64,000 nt of DNA. It comes from Ponticaulis koreensis DSM 19734 (GTDB lineage: Bacteria > Pseudomonadota > Alphaproteobacteria > Caulobacterales > Hyphomonadaceae). Of this stretch, positions 42,061 through 50,798 are shown one piece after another. The DNA lies in assembly GCF_000420665.1 (NCBI RefSeq), contig NZ_ATVJ01000001.1, positions 1,178,001 through 1,242,000 on the forward strand, in the 5' to 3' direction. The translations under genes were made by a program, and so were the position numbers. The notes under the pieces were generated by a model. That model did no database searches and was not told where the DNA came from. It saw nothing but the letters and a program-made list of their open reading frames with translations. The number at the start of each line of letters is the position of its first letter. The first letter of the stretch is position 1.

Positions 42061-43521
42061 ATGAAATCTACTTTATTGGGTGTGTCGATTGCGGCACTTC
42101 TGGTCGGTTCCTGCGCGAGCGTAGCACAGGAGGCCGAACAAACGCGCCAGCCGGTTCAGAATGCGGCAGCAGGACCTGCACGGCCCGAAGCTTCGGCTAT
42201 GACGTCACGGTCAGATGTTTCCAGGCATGATGCAGCGCGCGGCGCTGGCTATCGCGCGCTACACCTCTGCTCCGGTTTGTTCGAGTCTGAGATGTCAGAG
42301 GAAATGGTCTACGCGACCCTGTCCCGCTCATCCCGCGCGGCTGATGAGGGCGCGGACATGATTGACCGTGAGAATGGCGTTGTCGCTGTGCGCTATCTGG
42401 ATGATATGCCGCCGCGAATTGCAGTCCACCGCGATAACCTTGGCTGCACACAATTGCCGATCGGCGCGACGATGGAGGCTGTTCAGCATCTGACGCCATG
42501 GCCGGCGGATGTAGAACGCCCGAATTTTGATGATCAGGACTGGCCTCTCGGAGACCAGAATGCGGTTGAGCCACCGCGCGCCGAGCTTGAGGCGCTGCTT
42601 GATGAGGCGTTTCTGGATCAGGAGAGCAAATATGCGGGTGATACTTGGGGTGTCGTAATTGTTCAGAACGGGCGAATTCTCGCTGAACGTTACGAAGAAG
42701 GGTATGAGATGCACGTGTCGGCCCGTACAAACTCAATGTGTAAAAGCCTCTCAGTCAGCCTCGTCGGTGTAGGAGTCCGCGAAGGGCTGGTCGATATTCA
42801 CGCGCCTGCGCCGCTCGAAGCATGGAGTCGCCCGGGCGATCCGCGCGGAGCAATCACGATTGCGGACATGCTGGGCATGAATAGCGGTTTCTGGACGTCT
42901 GGGGCAGGCAATCCGCAAATTGATATCTATGGCTCCGGTGCGCCGCCTGCTGAGATTTCGGCGTTGAATATGATGGACGCAGAGCCAGGCACCCGTTTTG
43001 TGTATTCCGGCTCGGATACAATTTTGTCGACTCATGCTGTCCGCGAAGCGCTAGGTGACGATGAAGCGTTTCTGAGTTTCCCGCACAGGGAGCTTCTGTG
43101 GCGTATCGGCATGACGCGCACGGTAATTGAAACCGACTGGCTCGATGACTTCCTGATTTCCGGTCAGTGCTGGAGTACGGCACGTGACTTTGCCCGTTTC
43201 GGGATCCTCTATGCGAATGATGGCGTGTGGGAAGGCGAGCGAATTCTGCCAGAGGGCTGGTCTGAATTTGTTGCCACGCCTGCCGCCGCGCAGCCAGCGT
43301 CTGTGGCGGTAGGGCGGCCTGGTTATGGCGCACAGTTCTGGCTGTATGGAGACGCGCAGGGCATGCCGAGCCCGGGGTATTCTGCAGCAGGTGCGCTCGG
43401 TCAGTTCGCCATGATCGTGCCTGAACATGACCTCGTCGTGGTCCGTCGCGGTCTTGATATTGGTGACGGGTTCAACATCGCTGAATTCACCGCAGATGTG
43501 ATCGCTGCGCTGGAGGATTAA
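42061..43521 (+). CDS. Serine hydrolase lipoprotein, class C beta-lactamase fold (first copy)
   Basis: 486 residues with signal and lipobox LLVGSC (Cys near 18). An N-terminal unassigned region of about 150 residues precedes the penicillin-binding-like domain, which has the nucleophile motif SMCK near 227 (SxxK), YSGSD (the Y-x-N position altered) near 325, and GALGQFAMIVPEHDLVVVRR at the end. Related proteins include esterases, D-aminopeptidases and 6-aminohexanoate-type amidases. The GGGGAGGA ribosome binding site supports ATG 42061. Substrate unknown. Confidence 0.85.
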   Translation: MKSTLLGVSIAALLVGSCASVAQEAEQTRQPVQNAAAGPARPEASAMTSRSDVSRHDAARGAGYRALHLCSGLFESEMSEEMVYATLSRSSRAADEGADMIDRENGVVAVRYLDDMPPRIAVHRDNLGCTQLPIGATMEAVQHLTPWPADVERPNFDDQDWPLGDQNAVEPPRAELEALLDEAFLDQESKYAGDTWGVVIVQNGRILAERYEEGYEMHVSARTNSMCKSLSVSLVGVGVREGLVDIHAPAPLEAWSRPGDPRGAITIADMLGMNSGFWTSGAGNPQIDIYGSGAPPAEISALNMMDAEPGTRFVYSGSDTILSTHAVREALGDDEAFLSFPHRELLWRIGMTRTVIETDWLDDFLISGQCWSTARDFARFGILYANDGVWEGERILPEGWSEFVATPAAAQPASVAVGRPGYGAQFWLYGDAQGMPSPGYSAAGALGQFAMIVPEHDLVVVRRGLDIGDGFNIAEFTADVIAALED

Positions 43522-43618
43522 TCGAGGCGAGGACAACTTGCTGGCGGCACAGCCGGGTTGATTGCTTTCGTGATCGTCTACCCTATCATTCTGAGCTGCC
43601 AGTAAGAGGAATTTCCCG

Positions 43619-44986
43619 ATGAGAAAGCTGATTATTTCTGCAGGTTTTGGTATTGTCGCTGCAGCGGCTCTTCCAGGTGCGACGCAGATTGTTGCGCCGC
43701 CAGGCGAAGTTATGGACCTGTATGACATCGCGCACGCGCCTTCGCCTGAACGTATACGCGCTGACATCCAGACGCTTGTCGACTTCGGAACACGACACAC
43801 TCTGTCTGAAACTGAGAGCGATACGAGGGGTATTGGCGCTGCGCGTCGTTGGATTTTCGAAGAATTTGAAGCAATCTCAGCTGACTGCGGCGGCTGTCTG
43901 GAGGTTATGTATACCGGCGACACAGTCGAAAACGAGCGACGTGTGCCGGGCCCTGCTGAGGTGATCAGCGTAATTGCTATCCAGCGCGGGACAACCGACC
44001 CGAACCGGTTCGTGATGATGTCTGGTGACATCGATAGCCGTGTCACCGATGTGATGAATTCAACGTCTGACTCGCCGGGTGCGAATGATAACGCGTCTGG
44101 TGTTGCCGGTGCTCTGGAGGCTGCCCGCATTCTCTCTCAGTACGAGTTTGATGGCTCCATCATTTATGCTGCGCTGGCAGGCGAAGAGCAGGGGCTGATC
44201 GGCGGCCGCATTGTCGCTCAGCACGCGCTTGATAATGGCTGGGAGATCAAAGCTGTTCTGAACAATGATATGATCTCGAATATCTCGGGCATTGATGGCG
44301 TTATCGATAACTCGACAGTGCGCGTGTTCTCTGAAGGCACGCGCGCCGTTGAAACCCCTGAAGAGGCGCGTATCCGCCGCTTCACAGGTGGTGAAGTCGA
44401 CAGCCCGTCGCGAAATCTTGCGCGCTATATCGACCGCATGGCCGATGACTATATGACCAATATGGATGTCATGATGGTTTACCGTCTCGACCGGTTCGGC
44501 CGCGGTGGACACCACCGCCCGTTCAATGAGGTGGGCATTCCGGGCGTGCGCATCATGGAAGTCCATGAGCACTATGACCGCCAGCATCAGGACCTGCGCA
44601 CTGAAGACGGTGTCGTCTATGGCGATACGATGGAGGGCGTCGATGAAGTTTATGCGGCGCAGCTAACGGCTCTCAACGCGATCACGATGGCGGGTATTGC
44701 AGGCGCGCCACCATTCCCGGCGAACGTCGAGATTGAGGGGGCTGTGACCGCAAATACCACGCTCACTTGGGAAAAACCTGAGAACTCAGACAATCTGGCA
44801 GGCTATCGCATCTGGTGGCGTCTGACGGATGAGCCCCAGTGGACCTATTCGCGCTTTGTGGGCGATGTCACTGAGTACACGCTCGAGAATATCGTGATCG
44901 ATAACTATTATTTCGGGGTGTCTGCTGTCGCGACAGACGGTAGCGAGACGCCGGTTGTGTTTCCGGGGCCTGCCGGACGGTTTTAA
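43619..44986 (+). CDS. Secreted M28-family zinc peptidase with C-terminal fibronectin-like domain
   Basis: 455 residues. Signal peptide MRKLIISAGFGIVAAAALPG. Peptidase M28 core: MSGDIDSRVTDVMNS (Asp), SPGANDNASGVAGALEAARI (Asp), LAGEEQGLIGG (Glu-Glu catalytic/ligand), NDMISNIS (Asp) and, near 320, the histidine in GIPGVRIMEVHEHYDRQHQD. The last 90 residues (LTWEKPENSDNLAGYRIWW) form a fibronectin type III-like module. It would release N-terminal residues from peptides. Middle gene of the five-gene run. Confidence 0.9.
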   Translation: MRKLIISAGFGIVAAAALPGATQIVAPPGEVMDLYDIAHAPSPERIRADIQTLVDFGTRHTLSETESDTRGIGAARRWIFEEFEAISADCGGCLEVMYTGDTVENERRVPGPAEVISVIAIQRGTTDPNRFVMMSGDIDSRVTDVMNSTSDSPGANDNASGVAGALEAARILSQYEFDGSIIYAALAGEEQGLIGGRIVAQHALDNGWEIKAVLNNDMISNISGIDGVIDNSTVRVFSEGTRAVETPEEARIRRFTGGEVDSPSRNLARYIDRMADDYMTNMDVMMVYRLDRFGRGGHHRPFNEVGIPGVRIMEVHEHYDRQHQDLRTEDGVVYGDTMEGVDEVYAAQLTALNAITMAGIAGAPPFPANVEIEGAVTANTTLTWEKPENSDNLAGYRIWWRLTDEPQWTYSRFVGDVTEYTLENIVIDNYYFGVSAVATDGSETPVVFPGPAGRF

Positions 44987-44998
44987 CAAGGGGACAAC

Positions 44999-46114
44999 AT
45001 GACGTCTGAAGTCAATCGCAGAGTATTTCTGCTCGGATGCGGAGCCACGCTGGCAGCATGTGAAACACAGAGCCTCTCCATTGGTGAGGCCGCTGCCGGA
45101 CCGGGGTTGAATGACTGGGCTGTGTCTTCGCCGGAAGATTTTGGTCTGTCCCGCTCTGCGATTGATGTCGCCGCCAACACGCTCGCAGAGCCCGGTGAGC
45201 GGCAGGGGCTGGTGGTTATTCGCGCTGGTCGACTGGTGTACGAGACCTACTGGGAGAACGCTTATCACCGAGCGACGCCGGACTGGCAGAATGTAAGTTT
45301 CTCATCAGGCAAGAGCTGGGGGTCGACCATGGTTGGCCGGGCCCAGTATCTTGGCTATCTGAATATTGATGAGCTGGCGTCACGTTATCATCCGTCAGAC
45401 GTTTCGGGTCTGCAGCCAGCAACCACCATCCGGCATTTGCTGACCATGAGCTCAGGCGGCACAATGAACATGAAGCCGAGCTCTGTTCCGCCGCGACGGA
45501 TTGACGACACATCGCCGCCCGGACCCGGGGCAGAGTATGAGTGGTACGAAGAAGCCGAAGACGGCACGCCGCCGGGATATGGGCGGACCATTCCACCTGG
45601 AACGCAGTATTTCTATGATGGCGCACCGGCCGACCATCTGGCGGATATCGTCGCCAATGCGACGGGCATGACCAGCTATGATTTCATGATGCAGCAGGTA
45701 GTCGCCAAACTTGGCTGCCGAAATTTTGACTACCAGCCTGAGGGTGTCGATCTGAACGGGAATGTGCGGATTGGCGGGTCGATCCTTATTTCCTGCCGGG
45801 ATATGGCAAGGCTTGGACAGTTTTATCTTAATGGTGGCGTCTGGGGCCGTGAGCGCCTGATTGATGAAGCCTATATCCACGCGGCGACATCTCCGAGCGA
45901 ACTGAATGCGAGCTATGGCTATCTCTGGTGGCTGAACACGGAAGGTCGCGTGCCGAATGCGCCGGCAAGCATGTATTTTGCTGCCGGTGCACTTGGGCAG
46001 TTCTGCTTCGTGCTGCCGGAACAGGACATGGTTGTCGCCACAATGGGCTTTGGCCGTCCGGGGCTGTCGCCGCAAGCTGCGTGGGACGCGCTGGCGCCAG
46101 CGTTGCTGGCTTAA
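44999..46114 (+). CDS. Serine hydrolase lipoprotein, class C beta-lactamase fold (second copy)
   Basis: 371 residues. Signal NRRVFLLGCGATLAACETQ: twin arginine and lipobox LAAC. Nucleophile motif SSGK in NVSFSSGKSWGSTMVG (about 102), Y-x-N site as YDGAP near 205, and GALGQFCFVLPEQDMVVATM at the end, closely similar to the end of the first serine hydrolase. It lacks the 150-residue N-terminal extension of that copy. It starts 12 nt after the peptidase gene, so it is translated from the same mRNA. Confidence 0.87.
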   Translation: MTSEVNRRVFLLGCGATLAACETQSLSIGEAAAGPGLNDWAVSSPEDFGLSRSAIDVAANTLAEPGERQGLVVIRAGRLVYETYWENAYHRATPDWQNVSFSSGKSWGSTMVGRAQYLGYLNIDELASRYHPSDVSGLQPATTIRHLLTMSSGGTMNMKPSSVPPRRIDDTSPPGPGAEYEWYEEAEDGTPPGYGRTIPPGTQYFYDGAPADHLADIVANATGMTSYDFMMQQVVAKLGCRNFDYQPEGVDLNGNVRIGGSILISCRDMARLGQFYLNGGVWGRERLIDEAYIHAATSPSELNASYGYLWWLNTEGRVPNAPASMYFAAGALGQFCFVLPEQDMVVATMGFGRPGLSPQAAWDALAPALLA

Positions 46115-46127
46115 TCGGGGGGATATT

Positions 46128-47585
46128 ATGAAATTGAAATCACTCATTGCCGGCATTGCTATGCCTGTGCTCCTTATGGCCTGCAGCGACATTGATACCG
46201 GTTCGGTGCAATCAGAGCCAATGGCGGTCATTGCGCCGGAACACACGCAGCTTGAAACAAGCTCCGGCGTCTTGTCGGGTGTTCCGCTCGATGGAGGCAT
46301 CACCGTCTATCGCGGCGTGCCGTTTGCGCAGCCTCCGGTTGGCGACCTGCGCTGGCGTGCGCCTCAACCCGTCAGCTGGGACGGCGTGCTGGAAGCCGAC
46401 GAGTTCGCGCCAGCCTGCCTGCAGCCTCTGAACGAAGATGGTTCACCAAATGGCGGCGGATATTTCGGCCCCGTCAGCGAAGACTGCCTGTATATGAATA
46501 TCTGGGTACCGGAGAATGCTGAAAACGCGCCCATTATGCTCTGGCTCTTCGGTGGTGGCGGCGTTGTCGGAGCGGGTAATTTGCCGACATATGATGGGAC
46601 GGAGTTTGCGCGCGACGGCGTTATTCTGGTCACGATCAACTATCGGCTCGGGCCGCTGGCCGGTTTCGCGCATCCGGCGCTGACTGCATCTGCATCTGAA
46701 GGCGAGCCGGTTACGAACTTTCATCTACTGGATGCGCTCGCAGCACTGCAATGGATGAAGGACAATGCAGCAGCATTTGGTGGCAATCCTGACAATGTGC
46801 TTGTGTTTGGCGAGTCAGCCGGTGCGACGATGACGGCAAACCTTCTCACATCACCGCTTTCTGCAGGAGTTATCGACAAAGCGATCATTGAATCAACAGG
46901 ATCGCTGCGCGCGCCGGGTACGGCGCTTGAGCGTGCTGAGGAACTCGTCGTTAGCTATATGGATGAAATCGGCCTTGATGGCGCAAATCTCACAGTTGAA
47001 GAGTTGCGCGGGCTTGATACCGATACGCTTTTCTCTCAGCGTCGTCTGGCATTCGGCTTCCGGACAATCATTGATCCGATTGTTAAACCGCTTTCCATTA
47101 TGGACGCTTTTGAACAGGGTGCTGAGAACGATATTCCTTTCATTATCGGCTCGAACTCCGATGAAGGGCGTCTGGCGGGAACGCAACAGGTTGCCACCTA
47201 TGCTCAGGATGGTGAGCCCGTCTGGCAGTATTTCTTCCATTACGTGCCCGAAGCTCTGCGTGAGCTAAATCCGAATGGCGCTCCTCACGCCGGTGAAATT
47301 CCGTTCGTGTTCAATACGATTGAGAGCTATCCGGCGACGCTGGGGCAGGTGACGGACGAAGACAGAGCTGTTGCAGATTTTACGCATGCCTGCTGGGTTG
47401 ATTTTGCCTGGTCAGAGCCTGGTGAAACCGAGATCGATTGCAATGGAATGATCTGGCCAGCGCGCACCGAAGCCAATGATCAGACTGTGATCACCATCGA
47501 TACGGTGTCGGAGCTGAACTCTGCGCAGGAGCTCAGATCACCGCCAAACGGCGCAGAACCCGGGCGTACAAGCCGCCCGGGGTAA
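46128..47585 (+). CDS. Lipoprotein carboxylesterase type B (second copy)
   Basis: 485 residues from ATG 46128, which has GGGGGG upstream; a longer frame to 45957 overlaps the previous gene and was rejected. Signal MKLKSLIAGIAMPVLLMACS with lipobox LMAC. Catalytic triad: Ser in VFGESAGATMTAN, Glu in GSNSDEGRL, His in APHAGEIPFVF. RGVPFAQPPVGDLRWRAP is the typical N-terminal signature. Canonical GESAG, unlike the GQSGG of the first copy. It ends the run; a hairpin CCCGGGCG / CGCCCGGG spans its last codons without a good T-run. Confidence 0.88.
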   Translation: MKLKSLIAGIAMPVLLMACSDIDTGSVQSEPMAVIAPEHTQLETSSGVLSGVPLDGGITVYRGVPFAQPPVGDLRWRAPQPVSWDGVLEADEFAPACLQPLNEDGSPNGGGYFGPVSEDCLYMNIWVPENAENAPIMLWLFGGGGVVGAGNLPTYDGTEFARDGVILVTINYRLGPLAGFAHPALTASASEGEPVTNFHLLDALAALQWMKDNAAAFGGNPDNVLVFGESAGATMTANLLTSPLSAGVIDKAIIESTGSLRAPGTALERAEELVVSYMDEIGLDGANLTVEELRGLDTDTLFSQRRLAFGFRTIIDPIVKPLSIMDAFEQGAENDIPFIIGSNSDEGRLAGTQQVATYAQDGEPVWQYFFHYVPEALRELNPNGAPHAGEIPFVFNTIESYPATLGQVTDEDRAVADFTHACWVDFAWSEPGETEIDCNGMIWPARTEANDQTVITIDTVSELNSAQELRSPPNGAEPGRTSRPG

Positions 47586-47597
47586 TAAGTCGATTGC

Positions 47598-48803
47598 TCA
47601 GTCACGTCGCAGAAAGAAGGCGACCTGGTAGTAAAAAGGATAGGCACTTACGCTGCACTCGCTGCTGTCCTCGTCATCAGCGAGCTCGAAATGCCAGTCT
47701 TGCATGGTTTCGAGTGACCGCTCTTCAAAGAGCGATGAGGGCGGTATCGAGGCGAGTAGCTCCTGATCCGAAACCGACCCGTCGTCATCAAACCAGAGAC
47801 GAGCCACCACGACCGCGACGCCATCCCATCCACGGGCGATCGTCGGATATCGCAGTTCCGGTTCATTGATCAGTTCTCCTCTGCAGCGGCGTAGCTCGCC
47901 GTCTGTTCGCGGATGAAACAAAAGCCCTTCAGAATTCGGTAGTGGATATTCGGCATTTATTTGATCCAACTGCCCCTCTGTGAGTGGCTGCTGCTGTCGC
48001 CGACCTGCCTCTCTGTCGGCGAACGAATTGTCTACATCGTTTGAATAGAACCAGCGTTCGGCAAGCGTCATATAGGCTTCGCTCTGCCAATAGACCTTTT
48101 CGAGCCACTCAGGTGACGTATAACCAGCGTCCAGAATCCGCGCCACGGTCTGTCTGGTTTCCGCGTTCCAGCGAGCAAGTGCTTCGTGAGACTCACGTGT
48201 CTGTTCCGAATAAAAATAAGCAATGGCCGACTGTTGCCGTGCATCAAAATAGGCTTCGGAAACTACATTCCGAACAGGATAAAGGTGTTCTGCTGAAGCG
48301 GTCGCGACGCGCCAGGCGTCTCGCCACGATCCATTCGTCAGATGTTCTGTATACAGAGCTACAGATGCGCGGATGCTGAGATGGCTCGGGTCGCGGTCTC
48401 TGACATTCTGCAGCGCTTCATCAAGCCCGGACCGGGAGGACCGGTTCACACTCGTTGAGAAAGCCGCGAATGCCTCAAGCAGGGCGCGGTCAGTCATGAC
48501 GGGGTGATTGCCGGTGTCAGGCTGTGCGAGCACAAATTCAGCACCGCGAAGGGCTGTCTCGCACGCCTGACGTTCACAGAGTTTCAGCGCGGCCTCATAG
48601 GCGGCAACCGTCGCGTTCGGGTCTGATGGATTGGCAATGGCATTATCCATGAGCGCTGTAGATGCGGAAATGATTGCGTCATTGTCTCCGCTCTGGACGG
48701 CGGTATTGAACGCGCCGAGCGCATCATTGCTTAGCTGTGCGTGTGCGACAGGCCCCAGTGCGCCGACAGCCAATGCGGCCAGCGCAAATCTCACTCTACT
48801 CAT
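47598..48803 (-). CDS. Exported protein with TonB-like C-terminal domain
   Basis: 401 residues. Sec signal MSRVRFALAALAVGALGPVA then HAQ cleavage. Residues up to about 300 are helical, TPR-like. The last 90 residues fit the TonB C-terminal fold (VAVVVARLWFDDDGSVSDQE, SSLFEERSLETMQDWHFE), with two Cys pairs. No transmembrane anchor or Pro-rich linker, so it is not a classic TonB; relatives occur as accessory periplasmic proteins. ATG at 48803 has GGGGAGGA. Convergent with the hydrolase run. Confidence 0.72.
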   Translation of the reverse strand: MSRVRFALAALAVGALGPVAHAQLSNDALGAFNTAVQSGDNDAIISASTALMDNAIANPSDPNATVAAYEAALKLCERQACETALRGAEFVLAQPDTGNHPVMTDRALLEAFAAFSTSVNRSSRSGLDEALQNVRDRDPSHLSIRASVALYTEHLTNGSWRDAWRVATASAEHLYPVRNVVSEAYFDARQQSAIAYFYSEQTRESHEALARWNAETRQTVARILDAGYTSPEWLEKVYWQSEAYMTLAERWFYSNDVDNSFADREAGRRQQQPLTEGQLDQINAEYPLPNSEGLLFHPRTDGELRRCRGELINEPELRYPTIARGWDGVAVVVARLWFDDDGSVSDQELLASIPPSSLFEERSLETMQDWHFELADDEDSSECSVSAYPFYYQVAFFLRRD

Positions 48804-48868
48804 GGATTGTCCTCCCCGAACGTTATGTAACCAGAATAACGCCAGAGAGGGGTGTTTCAATCAGAAAG

Positions 48869-50515
48869 TTATGAGTTGAGTTCTTCTGTTTCTTCTTCAA
48901 TCCAGGCTTTGGATTTTTTGTGTTCGTCCAGCATGCCGAGACAAAGAGTTATACAGCAGATGAGGAGAATGATCGTGAACGGAATAGCCGCCGTGATCGT
49001 GCCCGCCTGTAGAGACTGGAGCGCATTTTCGCCGCCGCCATAGAGGAGGGCAGACGCCGTCAGGCCAAGCGAGCAGGCCCAGAAAATGCGCTGATAGACC
49101 GGCGCATCTGTCTTGCCGCCAGAGGTAATCGTGTCGACAACCAATGCGCCGGAGTCCGCTGAGGTCACGATGAAGACGATAAGCAGCGTGATCGCTACGA
49201 TTGAGGTGATCATTCCGAACGGTAGCGAACCGAGCATCTGGAACAGGACGATGGATGAATCGCTCACACCATCTGCCAGATCGCCAACGCCCTGATCAAA
49301 TTGCAGGATTGCGGTTTCGCCGAACGCTGTGAACCAGATCAGGCAAATTGCGAATGGGGCGAGCAGAACCACGGTGAAATATTCGCGAACCGTGCGGCCT
49401 TTGGAAATCCGCGCGATGAACATACCCACAAATGGTGACCAGGAAATCCACCATGCCCAATAGAAGATGGTCCAGTCATGGAACCATGAAAGGTCTTCGC
49501 GGCCGCGCCAGTCGGTCAGTGCCGGTGTGTCTGTGACATAGGCCAGAAGGTGATCGCCGAGGCCTGTAAAGATGAGCACGGTCGGGCCGGCAATGATGAC
49601 GAATACGAGCAGGCAGAAAGCGACGCCCATATTGATGTCGGACAGGAGTTTTACCCCGCCATCCATGCCGCGGATCACTGAAATTACGGCTAACCCGGTC
49701 ATGGAGCAAATCAGGCCGATCTGAAGCCAGATGCTCGATTCAATTCCGAACATATAGGCGATACCGTTCGCCGCCTGCGTGCCACCAAGGCCGATTGTGG
49801 TTGCGAGACCGAAAATGGTGGAGACAACTGCGAACAGGTCGATGATATGGCCCGGCCAGCCCCAGATGCGTTCGCCAAGGATGGGGTAGAAGGCAGAACG
49901 AATGCTGAGTGGCAGGCCTTTATTGTGCGCAAAGAAGCCGAGGCAGAGACCGGCGACAGCGTAGATCGCCCAGGGCGAAAGTCCCCAGTGGAAGAGGGTG
50001 GAGGAGAAAGCGAGGCTCTTGGCCTCCGGCGTTGCGCCCTCAACATTCAGCGGCGTGCCATACCAGTCGGTGTAATAGGCCAGCGGTTCAGCCGCGCCCC
50101 AGAACATGAAGCCGACGCCCACACCAGCGGCAAACAACATGGCGATCCATGAGAGAATGCTGAAATCAGGGGTCGCATCCTGCCCGCCGAGGCGGATACG
50201 GCCGAGCGGCGAAATGCTCAAGGCGACGCAGAAGATCAGAATGATTGGCGGCGTAATCGCAAACAGCCAGTCGAAGTTCTGCAGCGTGCCTGCTTTTGCG
50301 CCGAGCAGGAAGTCTGATGCGGCATCGGGGAAGATCAGCGTCAGGACTGAGAAGAGAAGTACGATGCCCGCAGACAGGAAGAAAACTGGATTGTGAATAT
50401 CAAGGCCCATGACCTCGACATTGTCCTGACCGATCTCATAGTCGGTGTCGTATTCCAGAATATCCTGAGGGACGATGAGCTCTTCTTCAGAGCCGGTCTG
50501 TTCGATATCAGTCAT
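48869..50515 (-). CDS. BCCT family transporter
   Basis: 548 residues, about 12 transmembrane helices. The BCCT signature WAWWISWSPFVGMFIARISK and the following GRTVREYFTV are present, as is the GVGFMFWGAAEPLAYYTDWY segment. Members take up betaine, carnitine, choline or related quaternary ammonium compounds with Na+ or H+. The N-terminus (MTDIEQTGSEEE) is acidic and cytosolic. ATG 50515 was chosen over a GTG one codon earlier. The substrate is not predictable from the visible residues; adjacency to the hydrolase cluster makes a quaternary-ammonium ester product conceivable. Confidence 0.93.
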   Translation of the reverse strand: MTDIEQTGSEEELIVPQDILEYDTDYEIGQDNVEVMGLDIHNPVFFLSAGIVLLFSVLTLIFPDAASDFLLGAKAGTLQNFDWLFAITPPIILIFCVALSISPLGRIRLGGQDATPDFSILSWIAMLFAAGVGVGFMFWGAAEPLAYYTDWYGTPLNVEGATPEAKSLAFSSTLFHWGLSPWAIYAVAGLCLGFFAHNKGLPLSIRSAFYPILGERIWGWPGHIIDLFAVVSTIFGLATTIGLGGTQAANGIAYMFGIESSIWLQIGLICSMTGLAVISVIRGMDGGVKLLSDINMGVAFCLLVFVIIAGPTVLIFTGLGDHLLAYVTDTPALTDWRGREDLSWFHDWTIFYWAWWISWSPFVGMFIARISKGRTVREYFTVVLLAPFAICLIWFTAFGETAILQFDQGVGDLADGVSDSSIVLFQMLGSLPFGMITSIVAITLLIVFIVTSADSGALVVDTITSGGKTDAPVYQRIFWACSLGLTASALLYGGGENALQSLQAGTITAAIPFTIILLICCITLCLGMLDEHKKSKAWIEEETEELNS

Positions 50516-50798
50516 CACACCGTCATGCAGGAAATATCTAGATCGTCAAACAAAAGATTCTCCGTTTCTTGCTTTCTAACCCTCCATATAGTGCCGAACG
50601 CTACGGAAATCGAAGGAAAGTGTGACCTAAAAGCCCCAAAAATTGCGGCTTCTTAGTCATGAACGGTTACCAACCTTTCCATTGTCGAAATAATCGACTA
50701 ACCAAACGCTCAAGCTTAATGGGCCTCTCTGGGGCCCGTGGGGGATTCGATTGGGCTGGATTCCTTTTAATGATCGAAACAAAGTGAAAGAGGACATC

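Noticed and set aside
43051-44130. 359-codon minus-strand ORF opposite the serine hydrolase and M28 peptidase
   Set aside because: Both plus-strand genes carry catalytic motifs and signal peptides; the antisense frame spans their boundary and lacks features.
45957-46127. 57-codon N-terminal extension of the second carboxylesterase
   Set aside because: It overlaps the upstream serine hydrolase gene, and the lipoprotein signal with GGGGGG ribosome binding site begins at 46128.
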